Source: Hemileia vastatrix (Eukaryota > Basidiomycota > Pucciniomycetes > Pucciniales > Zaghouaniaceae). From it: 64,000 nucleotides of DNA. A program made the position numbers and the translations under genes. Positions 31,852 through 45,082 of the stretch are shown piece after piece. The first letter of the stretch is position 1; every line of letters begins with the position of its first letter. The notes under the pieces were generated by a model that worked only from the letters and a program-made list of their open reading frames with translations, had not been told where the DNA came from and did not search any database. Where the stretch lies: the NCBI GenBank assembly GCA_030280995.1, contig JASXTE010000002.1, forward strand, positions 2,131,501-2,195,500, in the 5' to 3' direction.

Positions 31852-33320
31852 ATTAAGTTAGCTAAAAAAGGAATTCATGATAAATTAAGTAATAAATAAA
31901 AAGTCAAAGAAATCAAAAAGCTAGAGTAGGAAAATATGAATGACAACACCCCCTCCTGTAACTCTTTGGATTTCTGTTGTACGTTTTAAAAAGACTTTTC
32001 TATAATACTAAGCTATATACACAATCCAAGATAGGGTGGTTCTCCTTTCAAAAACTAATTAAAAAAGAAGAGCCTGAAACTCTAATATTTAAAGAAAGTG
32101 AAAGCACATTTTTTAAGTGACGTTATATATTTTTCTGGGGAAGAAAGAAGAATGAATTTATAGAGATCTTTAAGAAAGGTATAATATAGTTTAATATATG
32201 TAATCTATATGTTATCTATATCTATTCTCTGTAAGCCCTAGTATTCTCATTCACTCCCTCTTGAAATTCTCTATCTAATACTATCTTTACTGTAGCAATA
32301 AAATAACTCTACAGCACTACTTCTGGTATGCACACCCATTATGTACAAAAAATAAAATATATCTATAATTTCTTATCTAAGTATTAATAATAAGTCTACT
32401 TAACTTTCTTCTCCTCTTTTTTCATATTCCTCTTTTAAAATTGAGTTCTCTTTTATATACCAATATGTTCAGAGCCTTTCTACTATGCTCTTTCTCCCTA
32501 CTGGCTTTCCTACACAAGTTTAGTGCTAATACAAGAATATCAAGCAGTAACTAAGTATCTCAATAATATATTTACAAATTTTAGCATATATTTGGTCCTG
32601 ATAGCTCCTGAAAAATCTATACAAGTACAGATATTAGTGCCTGGCACTCCACCTTTTTTACATACACTATTCTTCTGGAGATACCTGAAAAAATAATAGG
32701 TAGTGTACCACCTTTACTACCTGTTTTAATAACCCATGCTTTCTGTGTGATTATCAAATAATTGTGAAGCCATCTGTGCTAAGTAAATACCCTCCCTTCA
32801 AGCCTTACTTCCTTTTCTTCTATTCTTGAGCACTGCTTATTAACCCACTTGATCTTCTAGCACTGCTTTTAAGTGTGAAACCTCTACCCTCTCTTGTGGC
32901 TACCCCTTAATCCATGCTATGCCTCTAGTGCTGGTTGTGACATCTTCAAGTACACATTTTAACTTCTTGTCTTATAGTCCAGTATGCACTTTCCTCTAAT
33001 TTTTACTTGCTGCAACTTGTATATCCATAATAAACAAAAAAAACTGTGTGCAGAGAGTCTACTTTTTCTGCATTATTGAAGGCCCCTATTTTGTGCCTCC
33101 ATAACCATCCTTCTTAGCAACCCCTTTTCTGTGCTTCCTGAGAACTTAGAAAATTTCTGAAATACAGAGAGATTTGTACCACAGTCTTCTTCTACTTGTG
33201 ACTGTCCCTCAGTGCAACAAAACCAGGTGCATATCTTGCACTTTTTTCTCATTCCTCCTTCTTCTTTTCTTCTATTCTCTAGTTTATTTTCTTATATTCT
33301 ATCATCTTATTTACTTCATT
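31852..33320. other. AT-rich interval, no gene seen
   Basis: No open frame with protein-like composition, no RNA gene and no recognisable repeat. T/C-rich towards the right, leading into the Zn2Cys6-like pseudogene. Confidence 0.45.
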
Positions 33321-33799
33321 ATGAAACCCAATAAAGATATTTTCAATACCACCTGCCAATTTTTTGACAACCAAAAATCTTTTGTAGCCACAATTTCTAC
33401 TGCCAAGACTATTCTTACTTGAGTCAAGAGTTTTAAGCACTGTACCAATATGAGCATTAATCCATTCCGTCTCTCAAAAGCTTACCATGGTAACGGCTTT
33501 TTTTCTGTAAGCTCTTTCTCTTTGATTTCTTAATTATTTGTCACTAATTCAATTTCTTTTCTTTTTGTTAGTGATGCGACATTTGTAAAATTCAAAAAAA
33601 GAAATGCAGTAAAAATGGTCCCCCTACCATTACTGCCCCTACTGCTGCTACTGTCAGCCTTAATACATCAACATCAAACCTTATGAGTAAGTTTGCTATT
33701 AAGTGCCCTGCTCCAAAGAGAGTAAAGGAAATTCACAGCTTACTGATGTTGAGCACCACTTCAAACTCCACTCATCATTTTCTCTTTTCTGAAGTGTAA
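33321..33799 (+). pseudogene. Zn2Cys6-type regulator-like gene remnant
   Basis: ATG 33321 opens a frame with a TGA at 33420. A 65-nt intron (33507-33571, GTAAGC...TTAG) is in phase 0, and exon 2 begins TGA followed by CDICKIQKKKCSKNG (from 33575), the first half of a Gal4-type binuclear zinc cluster; the upstream exon gives NPFRLSKA, usual just before such clusters. The TGA is probably a former CGA. I do not see the second CXXC...C half in the expected spacing. The frame ends at TAA 33797. Protein-like stretches continue with frame changes to about 34300 (for example NNTSSETVFTYFENTLALD). In life such proteins are nuclear transcription factors; this one looks dead. Confidence 0.45.
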
Positions 33800-34310
33800 A
33801 TCTATACTGTAAGTCTCCCTAAAAAAAATCTTTTCATTTACTGAAATGGCTCTCCCTTCAACTTAGGAGGCCCCTTTATGCCCCATAAACCACAAGTCCA
33901 ATGACTCCTTGCATTGAGATCATTATCCCAGGTCTCAAACAAGACTCATTTAGGGCTACCACTCCTGGTTTCCTCTTTTCACAGACTATTGAGGATGAAC
34001 TCACCTAGCCTGAACAAGAGGCCACCCCTCATCTTACCAAATTAGATGATTTTTCTCTACTTTTCTAACCATTTTTGACACATTTGAGGATTAGGCTCCT
34101 TGAATTCAACTCCCTTTACCTGAAGATTGGTAAGTCCACAATAGAGTTGTCCCCGCTCCTTACTACTGCACCATCAAGATCAACAATACTTCCTCTGAAA
34201 CTGTCTTCACCTATTTTGAAAACACTCTGGCTCTTGATAAACAGGATATACAAAATCAAGTTTCCCTAGTCAAAACTCTGAATTCCACTTATTAAAATAT
34301 CTATAATTAT
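33800..34310 (+). pseudogene. Degenerate coding-like continuation of the 33.3-kb remnant
   Basis: Short frames read CIEIIIPGLKQDSF, TPGFLFSQTIEDEL and, in another frame, TIKINNTSSETVFTYFE and QNQVSLVKTLNS. Composition is protein-like but no domain is recognised, and at least two frame changes and several stops occur. It may be the C-terminal part of the same gene. Confidence 0.25.
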
Positions 34311-34717
34311 TAGGAGTTGGCCTTCCTTGATAGGCACTAAATGAAGTCCCATCCTTTTCCTTATCTTTTTCTACATCACTAACTTTTTTAAAAACTCTTC
34401 CATTTTCAGCATCTTTTCTTCTATAACTAATTTCCAATTTGTATCTTAATGTAAAAAAAATTTGTACCTAGTGTATTATTTTTTTCTCATATTCTTGAAG
34501 TAAATTCAGATTTTCCAAAGGTCTTGCACTATGCAGGGCTAACCTTCTTTCTCAGTTAACCTCTATACACTTTACTCTTCGGCTCATTAGCCTCCTCACT
34601 TGGATACTATTTAGTGCTTTCCTTTCTTTGCATCCTCACAGCACCTGATTTATTATAAAACTAAGATTTTATTGATCTGTGCTGGAGATTTGTTTTACGT
34701 TTTTGTACTTTATAGGT

Positions 34718-34998
34718 GTTCAACCAGGTAAGTAAGATATCTTAACTATTATAACTGTTGACTACTAACCTATAAAGAGAAACAAAAAAATATGAGAAAA
34801 AAAACAAGCAGAAAAGACTATGAGCACAAGATGAGTAATATTCATTCCATTAAACATAATATACCAACCTTTAAAGGAGTTCAACCAGGTAAGTAAGATA
34901 TCTTAACTATTATAATTGTTGACTACTAACCTATAAAGAGAAACAAAAATACATGAGAAAAAAAACTAGCAGAAATAACTTTGAGCACAAGATGAGTA
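34718..34998. repeat. 161-bp direct repeat
   Basis: A segment starting GTTCAACCAGGTAAGTAAG at 34718 recurs from 34879 with few changes over about 120 bp. It lies just beyond the 3' end of the Copia pol (minus strand), where an LTR would be expected, so it may be duplicated LTR sequence; LTR ends could not be fixed. Confidence 0.7.
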
Positions 34999-35191
34999 AA
35001 CTAAACAGAAGTTTTTACATGTATATATAGTGCTATCCTACTTTACTGCGAGAAGTTATTCTCATGTACATGCTTTGATAGAACATATTTATTATAGTTA
35101 ATACAAAAATGTTTTAATAGATAAAATGAAACAGATGAATGGAACAAGTTTTAGTATAATGAAAAATATAACTACACTTATTCTTACACCC

Positions 35192-38100
35192 TCACTCATT
35201 AACTGAAACTTGTGATATATTTAGTTCTATAAGCCCCATTGAGTCTCAGAATTGTTGAAATTTAATTTTTTCTAGTGGTTTTGTCACGATGTCAGCTATC
35301 ATGTCTTCAGTTTTACAGTATTTGAGTTTGAGGTTAATCAAGGTGACTTGTTCTCTTATCCAGTGAAAGTTTACTTCAATGTGTTTTGTTCAGGAATGCG
35401 CTAATTGGTTTCTTGAGAGATCTATTGATCCTTGATTTTCTCCATACAAAAGAGTAAAATTTATTTGTGTAAAGCCTATTTCCGTTAGCAGTCTTCAAAG
35501 CCATATTCCATCTTTATCCGCATCCAAAAGACCTCTATATTCAGCCTCTGTGGCTGATAATGCAACTTTGTTTTAATTTTTACTTTTCCATGATATGGCA
35601 CTAAAGTTGAGCATGAAAACATAGCCAGATGTTGACCTCCTTGTGAGTTTGCATCCATCCCAATCTGAGTCACTGAATCTTGACTCTTTATTGTTTGTTA
35701 AAGTAAGTTGTGACACGTTTTTTGATTTTGTTGTGGTTCCATACACTAGTTGGTTATTTACTTTTCCTTTCAGATATTGTAGAATTTTTTTGAGTGCATT
35801 ACAATGTGTAACTCTTGGCTTTGCTAGAAATTGAGACAAAACACTTACAGGTAAGACAATTTCTGGACGAGTACATTGTGCTAAGTACCTGAGTTGTCCT
35901 ATTTCTGACCAATAATAAAGGTCCAATAGAAAAAATTCATTATATTCTTGGACAGTGGCTGGTTTGAGCTGAATATTTGATTGCATTGGTGTTGAATTTG
36001 GTTTACTGTCTTCCATCTCATACATTTCAAATGTGTTGCTAATATACTGACTTTGCAATAGTGTTATTTTATTAGTTTCACAGTTTCTTAAAATCTTCAT
36101 TCCAAGTAGAAATGTTGCTGGACCATAATCATGGAAATTTGAATCCTTTGAAAGTTCTTTGAGAATTCCTTACCTCCATGACCAAAAATCGCCTTATCAT
36201 CTATCCATATGTAGACGTATAAGGGCATATTGTTGTGATGCCTAATGAATAGGCATGGATCAGATGTGCTGACTAAAAATTTGTGTCTAAGGAACCAAGA
36301 CTTGACTTCATTGTACCAGCACATGGGTGCTTGTTTAAGTCCATATAGAGCTTTTTGAAAATTGATTGCACATGAGTTGTTTTGTATGCTTAGAATTTTT
36401 TTGTTTGAGTACTGTCCTGAGTTCTTCATCCAATCAACTATCCCATCTGGTGAGGTAATATATAAAGTTTCCTTTAATGAAATTTTTAGAAATGCTGTCA
36501 TTAAATCTAGTTAATAAAAATCTAAGTTTTCATGTGCTGCAATTTCCGCTAAAACTCTCAACGTAGTTATTCAGCCTGTTTGTGAGAAAGTTTTGACAAA
36601 TTCAAGTCCTGTTTTTTGATGGAAACCTTTTACTACCAGTCTTGCTTTGTGTTTTAATATGTTTCCATTTTAATCAAATTTAGTTTTGAAAACCCATCAA
36701 TATGTAATTGGTTTCTTATGGGATTACATTTTCAAATTTTCATACTTTATTTTGAAATAATGAATCAAATTTTTCATTGATTGCAATTATCCAGTTTTGC
36801 ACATTTGAGCCATTCAATGCCTTTTTATAGTGATTTGGTTCAATAGTTTGTTGGGTTTCAAGATTTTCTAAGGTGTTATGTTTCCCTTCAAGCTCTTGAA
36901 TTAGTGCCATTGATTCATTGAGTCTGGTGCTCTTCTAAAGATAGCTGGTTCAGTTGTTGGTGGTCCAAGGTTAAGTATTAGGCACCTTTTTGGTTGAGTG
37001 TTGGTGTCTGTTACTTCTTCTTGCTCCTCAACTGCATCAAAAAATTCACCATCTTCTTTTTCTATATTATTGACAACTTCTGTGTTGTTAACAATAATTA
37101 GTTGATTTAATGATTTATTGACAGCTTTGAATGGAAAGTGTTTTTCATTGAAGCGCTTATTATGAGAAATTATAATCTTATTTTCATTGATGGAGAGTAG
37201 TCTATAATTGTGATTTTATTCTGTGTAACCCAGAATTACACATGGAATTGATGTTGAGTGAATATTTCCCTTATTATTTGCTTTGTGTATGTGAGCGTAA
37301 GCTGCACATCCAAATGGCTGTAGGTCTTTTAGAGTAGGTGCTCTTTTTTTCCACATTTCAATTGGTGAACTTAGATTTGTTGCTTTACTGGGGGTGAGGT
37401 TTTTTAGATATACGGCATTGCAGACAGCTTCTTTATAATATGATAAGGGCAGCCCTGACTGTTGTAACATGGATCAGGCTCATTATGTACTGATCTTCTT
37501 TCCTTGCTCTGATATAGGATTTTTTTCAGGTGTATGTAGGGCTGTGATTTGATGAAGGATACCATTTGTGTTAGATATTCTGAGAATGAATTTGAGGTAT
37601 ATTCTCCTCCACCATCTGTTACTAAGCTTTTTATTTTCTTACTTCTTTCTTTTTCAACAAACTCTTTATAATTTTTAAAAGAATTTAGAGCTTTGGATTT
37701 ATTTTTAAGGATATAAATTTCTCTGAATGAGGTAAGTCCATCTGTAAACTTAATGTAATATTTGTAGCCACCTCTTGTTTTTGGTGATATGCAACCACTC
37801 AGGTCAGCATGGACCACTTCAAGTTCTTCATTTGGAGGTCTTATTTTTCCTTTGAATGGGTTTTTAAAAGATTTTTAGAGTGCACATGCTTCATAGAAGA
37901 AATTGTCATCAACTTTAACATTGTCAATCACTGTTTTTACATATTGAGTACTGGCATGGCCTAGTCGATTGTGCCATAGCTGGAGCTCTGATATACATGC
38001 AGATGACTGTGATGGCTTAGAGTTTGTTGGAGGCTTAAAGGTTTCATTAAGTCTTGGAATTACATTTTTGATTGTAGCTTTGAATTATTCATCTCCTTTT

Positions 38101-38240
38101 GAGATAGTGACATAAATCTCTGAAGAAGTATAGTGAATGATTTGGTATCCTTTTTTTCAAAGATCATTTGCAGCCAATAGGTCATACATTAACTTTGAAA
38201 TGTGAATTGCTTTAAATAGTAGGACAATTAATATTTACTA
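35192..38240 (-). pseudogene. pol: Ty1/Copia pol (integrase-RT-RNase H), broken
   Basis: Minus strand, in Copia order. GAG pre-integrase LWHNRLGHASTQ near 37950, followed by a damaged CXXC; integrase core with HADLSG (first Asp), VTDGGGEYTS (second Asp) and, after a shift, LPLSYYKEAV...FGCAAYAH (37216-37470); RT with ALYGLKQAPMCWY near 36340 and IWIDD at about 36205 (usual YVDD changed); RT/RNase H with STPMQ, IGQLRYLAQCTRPEI and SDSDWDGCKLTRRSTSGY (35573-36100); and a tail with LSATEAEY and HIEVNFHWIREQV, ending at TGA 35194-35192. Frames shift at about 36100, 36500 and 37440, and stops are frequent. No LTR pair was identified. Confidence 0.85.
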
Positions 38241-38785
38241 TTAAATCATACTTAGATACTAGCACACACTGACAATTGGGGGTCTTTCCTTGATTATTAC
38301 TTATTATTTAGTATAAGCCTTAGGACATGATTTAAACTCTAGTATATCTTAAACAAACCAAATATTTGGGTCTTCAGCACATTAGTGGGTAATAAAAACT
38401 TAGTTGTTTCTGAAAAGATTTCCTTATAATAATTGTACTAATTTTTTATAATAAAAATCACGTATTTACAGTAGTAACTGTACCCAATATAAACCCAATT
38501 TCACTTGGTATTTGGTTACCAATATAACACCCAATTAAATTGGTATTTGGTTAAAGCTTGGTAAGATAATTATTAAACCTGATAAAGATCTAGTTAAGCT
38601 TATTATATTATTTTTAACAGATTTTTTCAAATTTTTCTTATATTTCATTTAAATAAATAAAAATAAAAAATTCAGGGTAAGATCCAGTGCTTTTATTAGT
38701 AATTGTATTTCTAATAATTTTTGTCTAATAATTACCATCTAGGCTTTCCCTTTTGTGGACGTGAAGAATTGTTATTTAAGACAAA
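38241..38785. other. Interval between Copia and Gypsy-B
   Basis: AT-rich. Two short near-repeats (TTGGTATTTGGTTA at about 38506 and 38541) occur, but no LTR ends or primer-binding site could be assigned to either neighbour. Confidence 0.4.
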
Positions 38786-40800
38786 ATGTGTGCTCCAGAG
38801 GACAATGTAAGTGAAAAACCTGCTTATAACACCAGGTCTAAAGCTAAAAACATTGTTTAAGGACATATCCATGGAGGGCCAATCTTACCCCGAACCAGAG
38901 TCTATGAGCATAGAAGAAAAGGGCATCCTTATAATAAAGATAAAAATCAAAAATATTTCACCTCCTCTGCAGGATCAACTTTCCCATCTGGACAAACAGG
39001 TTCTGAAACTAAAGGAATCAAGGTCTACAATGCTAAAGGAGGTAGAGCAGTTGCAAAAAAACTGCAAGGTGGGGTTCCAACAAATTAATCAAGCCTTAGA
39101 AGAGTTAAAGGTAGGGCAGCCAAGCCAACAACCACCTACCCAAGGAGGGTCACATCATTTCCAGGAAAAAAATTTGGTATAAAAGTGAAAGTGGGATTGG
39201 TTTTGATCAGAAGTGGTCCAGCCATGATTGCAACAGCAATACATCTCCTCATAAGACTGCCTCAGATCACCCTACAAAGGAAAGAAAAAGTGCCAAAAGT
39301 CAGGGCTTGCTTCTATCCCATGTTAAGTAGATTACCCTCTCAGATTGAACACAATACTAATGATTACAATATAGGTAATGTTATTGATTTAAAATCTGTA
39401 CAGAAAATTGAGAATGACTTAAGACAATTAGGTTTTGATGTAGATACACCTTATTTATCTTTTGTTAATAACAACAGTACTATTTATAATAATAATACAG
39501 TTAACCCTCAGCTTCCACCACATATTAGTGAGATAAGAATTTCCAAACCAGTGAAAAAATTGAGAAGGAAGACATGGAGTATTTTAATAATAGCCCAACT
39601 GTCCATAGAATTGTTTCATAATTATGGAATAGAATGACTGAGTGTGAGGAAAAGACAATTAAGCACACAAGTGATACAATTTAATCCTTGACATTGAACA
39701 TTTCTCAAAGAGTTAGAGAATTAAAACTTGGCTCTAGCTCTTAAATATGATTCTTTAAGTAATATATATAGTGAACTTTCAAACAAATTCTGTGAATTAT
39801 AAAAATTGTATGAAGCACATTTATTAAAATCTGAATCAATAACTAAGTTATCTTTTGCACAAACCAATCAGAGTGTCTCTGATCTGTAAAAAAAATGAAC
39901 TAAAGTTGATATTGAAAATGCTAATCTACTAATGAATCAGGATCATCATAAGTATAGACAGTATAAAAATAATCCTTTAATTTTCAAAAATGAATCTCAA
40001 TCATTTCCCATACCACCACAAGTAAAAACATCTTGTGATAGTTTCAAGTCTGAGAAAACAAATGGAAGTCACCAATCCGTGCAAGAGAAAATACAAGACC
40101 ATTTATCCAGAGTGAATGAGTTATTGAATTCACCTAAGATTAGTGAAACAAAATCCAATCAGAAGAACTGGCCAAAGATTGATCAGTACCCAACTTATGA
40201 TGGGGAAGCCATCTCTGATTGGCTACATTTTATTCAAAGATTTAACAACTTAAAATTCTTATATAAGTTACTAGATGAAAAAATAACATCAAATTAATTT
40301 CTCTATTTAAGGATGTTGCTTTATTATGGTTTGAAGCTATATTGAGTGAGGGTAAAGTATACTCTTGGGCTGAATTTAAGAAACTAATTGAAAAACAATT
40401 TAGAGGTTCTAATTTCAGGCTCACTCAGCAAAGATTATATGAGAAAACTAGGTATAATCTGTTGAATGGTGACAAAACTATGGTTTTTTGAATGAATTTA
40501 AATAAAATATTAAAAGCCATTGAGAAAAAAATGGATTTTATGTAAGGAAAGATAAGATAATATATAAATTACCTATATCTTTCAGAGACATTTTTGTAGC
40601 TAGAACAATATTGGTTCATCAATATTCTGAATTTATTAACATTTGTAATAAAATATTATTAAAAAATAAGTATGAAGCAAGTTACACCACTTTAAAACAA
40701 AATAATGAACCTGTGAAAAATCGGAATTCAAAAACACTTCAGGAGAAGAAGAAAAAACTTTCTGAACCTGTAGTACCTAAAAAGTATTAAACTAATACTT
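38786..40800 (+). pseudogene. gag: Gypsy-B gag, frameshifted
   Basis: ATG 38786 gives MCAPEDNVSEKPAYNTRSKAK, a usual style of gag start, then a stop. Another frame continues with a coiled-coil-like segment (LDKQVLKLKESRSTMLKEVE) to 39182. Farther on, 39932-40297 reads NWPKIDQYPTYDGEAISDWL, which resembles the capsid start of Gypsy gag proteins, and degenerate capsid-like sequence (ALLWFEAI, QLIEKQFRG) continues to about 40450. A recognisable zinc knuckle is not preserved (only CCKCK near 40800). Several frame changes are required. Confidence 0.55.
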
Positions 40801-40957
40801 GTTGTAAGTGTAAAAGCCTTGGGTTAAAGGTTAAAAATACAAGAAAAATATAAATATTGTTGAAAATCAGCATGTATCTGAAAATGACACAGAAAAAAGT
40901 AAAGATTCAAGTGATTATGACAGTAATATCTCATATAGTGATTTAAATGAAGTTTGT

Positions 40958-43900
40958 ATGTTTGAAGATGATTTGTCCATCTTTGAAACTCCAATACTAA
41001 ATATGGACTCAAATGAATCTTTAATGAATTTTGAGGATTATGAAATCATTAAAGATATACAAGCTGATTACTTAAAAATGACACCTATCATGGTTCCAGC
41101 TATCATTTCTGGAGAAAATGTAAATATAGTATTGGACACAGGAGCTGCTGGTTCTGTTGTTTCTACAAATACGTTACAGAAAATTGATAGTGACTATTAT
41201 TCAAACTTGAACCCCTTCAAAGTAAAAATTGTAGATGTTTTGGATCAGTAATACACCCCATTGGTAGATACAAAGCTGCTGATTTTTTAAACATCAAAAT
41301 GGTTTTGTTAGAGTAACTTGTGACTTTGTAGTAATGTATAATACCAATTTTAGTAACTGTTTTAACATTGGAAATGACATTTTAACTAAGTTTGGTGTGA
41401 AATTAGACCCTGCTAATAATAATTTTACAATTGGCATGAATGGTAAAAGAAAATTTAAAATAAATTCTTTTAAAACTGTCTTACACATTGATTTATTGAT
41501 AAATATTCTTTGCAAAGGAAGAGAATCCAATGAAATGGAACATCTGGAAACAGAAATTTAAAAATAATCATTTGGAACTCAGATAATTAAAGCTGAGAAA
41601 ACAAATATTTTGGACTTAATTTAAGCATTTCCAATGAATTTTCACATGGAACCAATGCTCTAAGCCTTGTAAAAGATCATGAGATGAAAATTAGTTTAAC
41701 CTGTGATATGGATAGTATTCCTGCTAGTGTTAAAAAGGAACCATACCCTGCTTCACCAATAAAGAGTAAAGACATTTTTTAAAATATTAAGATGTTATTA
41801 AAAATGAACACTCTTGAGAAGGTTGAAAGTACACCAAAATATTGTGTAATATCACCAGTGATAATTTCTTATGAACAAGAAAAAGAAAGACTGTGCATTG
41901 ATTATAGAGAATTAAATAAATTTACAGTAGATTATATTTATCCCTTTCCAAGGATTTCCTCCATACATTCTACCCTGAAAGGTGCTAAATATATAAGTTG
42001 CATATATGGAAATAAAGGGTACCATCAAATTCCTGTCTAAAAGAATTCAGAGAGCTTTTTGTTGATAACAACACATATGTGAATACATAAATATTTCAGA
42101 ATACCACTTGGACCAAAAGATTCTCTGTCAGTATTTCAGAAGTTAATGGATATAACATTCCATATTGAAATTTTTTAGGGATGGTTAATGGTATACATTG
42201 ATGACATCATAGTATTCTCTAAGACATATGATGAACACTTAATCCATTTGAAAAAAGTAGTTCAGAAGATGGATGAAATAAAAATGACCCTTGCGTTAAA
42301 AAAATGTAAATTTGGGTTTGAGTCTTTAAAAGTGCTTGGTCATATTTTATCTGGCTTACAAATATTTATAGACCAAAATAAGGTGTCTGAAATCAAAAAT
42401 ATTTGAATTCCTCAAAATGTAAAGGATGTACAATCTTTTGTTGGTATGTGTGGTTATTATAGACAATATATAAAGAAATAATAATTAATTTCTGCCCCAA
42501 CGACCACACTGATAAATAAATAAGAAGCCTTCATTTGGAATAATAAAGGACAACAAGCTTTTAACAAGTTAAAAAATGTTTGATGAAAGCTCCTATCTTG
42601 GGATTACCAGATCTCCAATTACCTTTTGTATTATATAAATATGCAAGTTTTATTGGTTTGGGTGCTGCTTTTCATCAAAAACAACTTATTGAAGGGAAAA
42701 TTTCAGTAGTACTAATTTGCTATATTTCACATAATCTAAGAATTAGTGAATGTAAATATGGTGCTACTCAACTTGAATGTTTGGAAGCAGTATGGGCTAT
42801 TGAGAAGCTACATTATTATCCTGAAGACCAAAAATTTGAGTTAATAACTGACTGTAGTGCAGTTAAGTCACTCTTAAACATGAAAACTCCTAATAGGTAT
42901 ATGTTTAGATGGCAATTAGCTGTACAAAAAAAGATGACAAATGAGTATTACACATATAGCAGGAACCTTAAACTCTAATGTAGATCTGTTATCTATAGTA
43001 CCTCTACCCAATAATAACAATAATCCTGCTTATGTTCATAAAACATAGATTATTAAAATTTATGGCATTTATTTTGTGGATTTTTAGTATGAATTTATGC
43101 AATAAATTCTTGGTAATTATGCTTTAGATCCTGACTTGAGTAAACTTACTACAATATTAAATGATCCATCTAATGCTTCAATAGGTGTTTTAATAAAAAC
43201 ATTTCCACATAAGTATAAAGAAGCATTAGAAAAAGGAAAATTTTCCATTGAGGATGGTTTTATATATTACAGAAAGAAATTAAGCAATGTAATTTTAATT
43301 CCTGCTTCAATGAAGGAGTTAATGTTAACCATATGTCATGATGATATATTAGCAGGTCATTTTGACTTCCATATAACATTAACCAGAGTAAAAAATATAG
43401 CTTCGTGGATTAACATGTCGGAGGATGTTCAAAAATATGTTGAGACATGTGATTCTTGTCAAAAATCTAAATGATTAACAGGAAAAAGAGCTGGTTTATT
43501 ACAACAACATGAGCAACCAAAAGCTCCATGGGGAATAGCTAACATGGACTTTGTAACAGGTTTTCCAATAGCAGGGCATAAAAGTTATAACTCCTGCTGA
43601 GTAATTGTAAATAGATTTAAAAAAATGTGTAAATTTATTCCTACCAACAAAGAGGTTTCTGCAAAGGACTTAGCTTTTCTATGTTGGTCACAAATGTTAA
43701 ATATAGCAGGTTTCCCCAAAGAAGTAGTTTCAGATAGAGATTCAAAATTTACTTCTGAGTTCTGGACATAACTTATGGATGTTTCAAGGTGTCAATTAAA
43801 AGTTTTTACAGAACACCATCCACAAACTGGTGGGCTAGCAGAAAAAATGATACAAATTTTAGAAGATATGATAAGAAGATATTGTGCTTTTGGTCTTGAC

Positions 43901-44110
43901 TTTAAAGACAATGAAAAATTCACGCATGATTGGGTAACCCTTATCTCAGGTTTTAAATTTTCATAGAATAGTACAGTACATTCTGTCACTGGAAAAAAGC
44001 CATTTGAGTTATGGTTGGGTTATGTACCAAATACCCCTTGCTAAAAATCTTAATAAATTACATAGATTGGATATCTATCCAGGTACAAAACATATCTTTT
44101 AGATGCAATA
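40958..44110 (+). pseudogene. pol: Gypsy-B pol (PR-RT-RNase H-IN), broken
   Basis: Protease with DTGAAGSVVS (DTG at 41135-41143); RT with LCIDYRELNKFTVDYIYPFP (from about 41890) and YIDD at 42194-42205; a connection segment (VQSFVGMCGYYRQYI); RNase H-like region 42580-42978 with a LITDCSAVKSL motif; integrase with the HHCC finger (HDDILAGHF, then CDSCQKSK, 43339-43470) and D-D-E core (MDFVTGFP near 43550, SDRDSKFTSEFW near 43732, E in LAEKMIQILE near 43845). At least ten stops and several frameshifts. The frame is cut by A3 at KHAQECINKA. Confidence 0.85.
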
Positions 44111-44153
44111 ATTTTGCATAAAGCATGCTCAAGAATGTATAAATAAGGCACTT

Positions 44154-44985
44154 TGTCACCGGATGACCTACACACAAGGTCAAGGGTGATCCTGGGAAAG
44201 TGAGATGGAGGAAGGAGTTTAGAGACTTCTTTGAAGTACAGAGGAAATACTTGAGGGAGTGATTCAAAGATGAGTCAAAGGAAAAGCTGCTTCCTCGAGG
44301 TACGTTTGATAAGATTCTTAATATAATTTGAAGGTATTATTAATATTCTTATGATCTCACAAAGGGTTGGAAACTCAATAATCAAAGATTTAAGTTTTTA
44401 GAAATGATTACTGAGAAAATAAGGAAATGTAAAATAATAATGATTTAACCTGAAGCTTTACCACTATTAACTATATATACATTTTATAATTTAATTCTAA
44501 AGAATGTCAAAGCGAAATCCCATCCCTTTTATATCCACTACTCCTCCTCGCATTGACCTCATGCCCATCCATCATTCCGCACACCACAGACCTCCCTATA
44601 TCCTCACATACCCTCCTCACTACCACCCATTACACCTGGACCCTCCTCAATAACATCTTTTAACCCCTTGACCCTCCACTAACCATCCAGTCCATGCTCA
44701 CTACCCCCATTAATAACCCACAGACACACAATAACCCTTTAGCCAAATATTGCATTGGCCGTTGCACTGTGCGTCGCTTATTAAAGAAAAAGACTGAACT
44801 CACTATTGAGATATTAAATAATTTATATTTAAAGTTTTAGATTAGTGCAGTTGAATAGTGAGTACACATAGGAAAGTTGCAGTTCCTATGTAAAATTCCT
44901 TCTGCACTTCAAACATGGATTTAGACCTTGTTATTATTGATTTAAATGAGCTGCTTTTTCCTCGAGTGTCACATGGTGTGTGACA
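44154..44985 (-). repeat. 3' LTR of A3
   Basis: 832 bp with TGTCAC (44154) and TGTGACA (ending 44985) at the ends. It keeps the TATAAAAGG promoter context and the self-primer sequence (complement at 44485-44499). Confidence 0.88.
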
Positions 44986-45082
44986 GATTCCCGGGTATAA
45001 GATGCGAGCTCCGGTGAACGTGAGAACACATTCTTCCCACACTATATTTTTTCTTCTACTTCTTCCTTTAAAAATTTTTAAT

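Larger units (their letters stand above)
38786..44153 (+). mobile_element. Gypsy-B retrotransposon, truncated by A3
   Basis: A Ty3/Gypsy element distinct from family A: gag, protease, RT, RNase H and integrase in order on the plus strand, no chromodomain reached. It is cut within the integrase C-terminal region at 44153, where the LTR of A3 begins; the missing end is not found beyond A3. No LTR was recognised on the left. A related protease fragment lies inverted at 15605-16180. Confidence 0.8.

Noticed and set aside
34990..35190. Copia 3' LTR
   Set aside because: A TG start just after the pol stop is plausible on the minus strand, but no matching second LTR or CA end was found.
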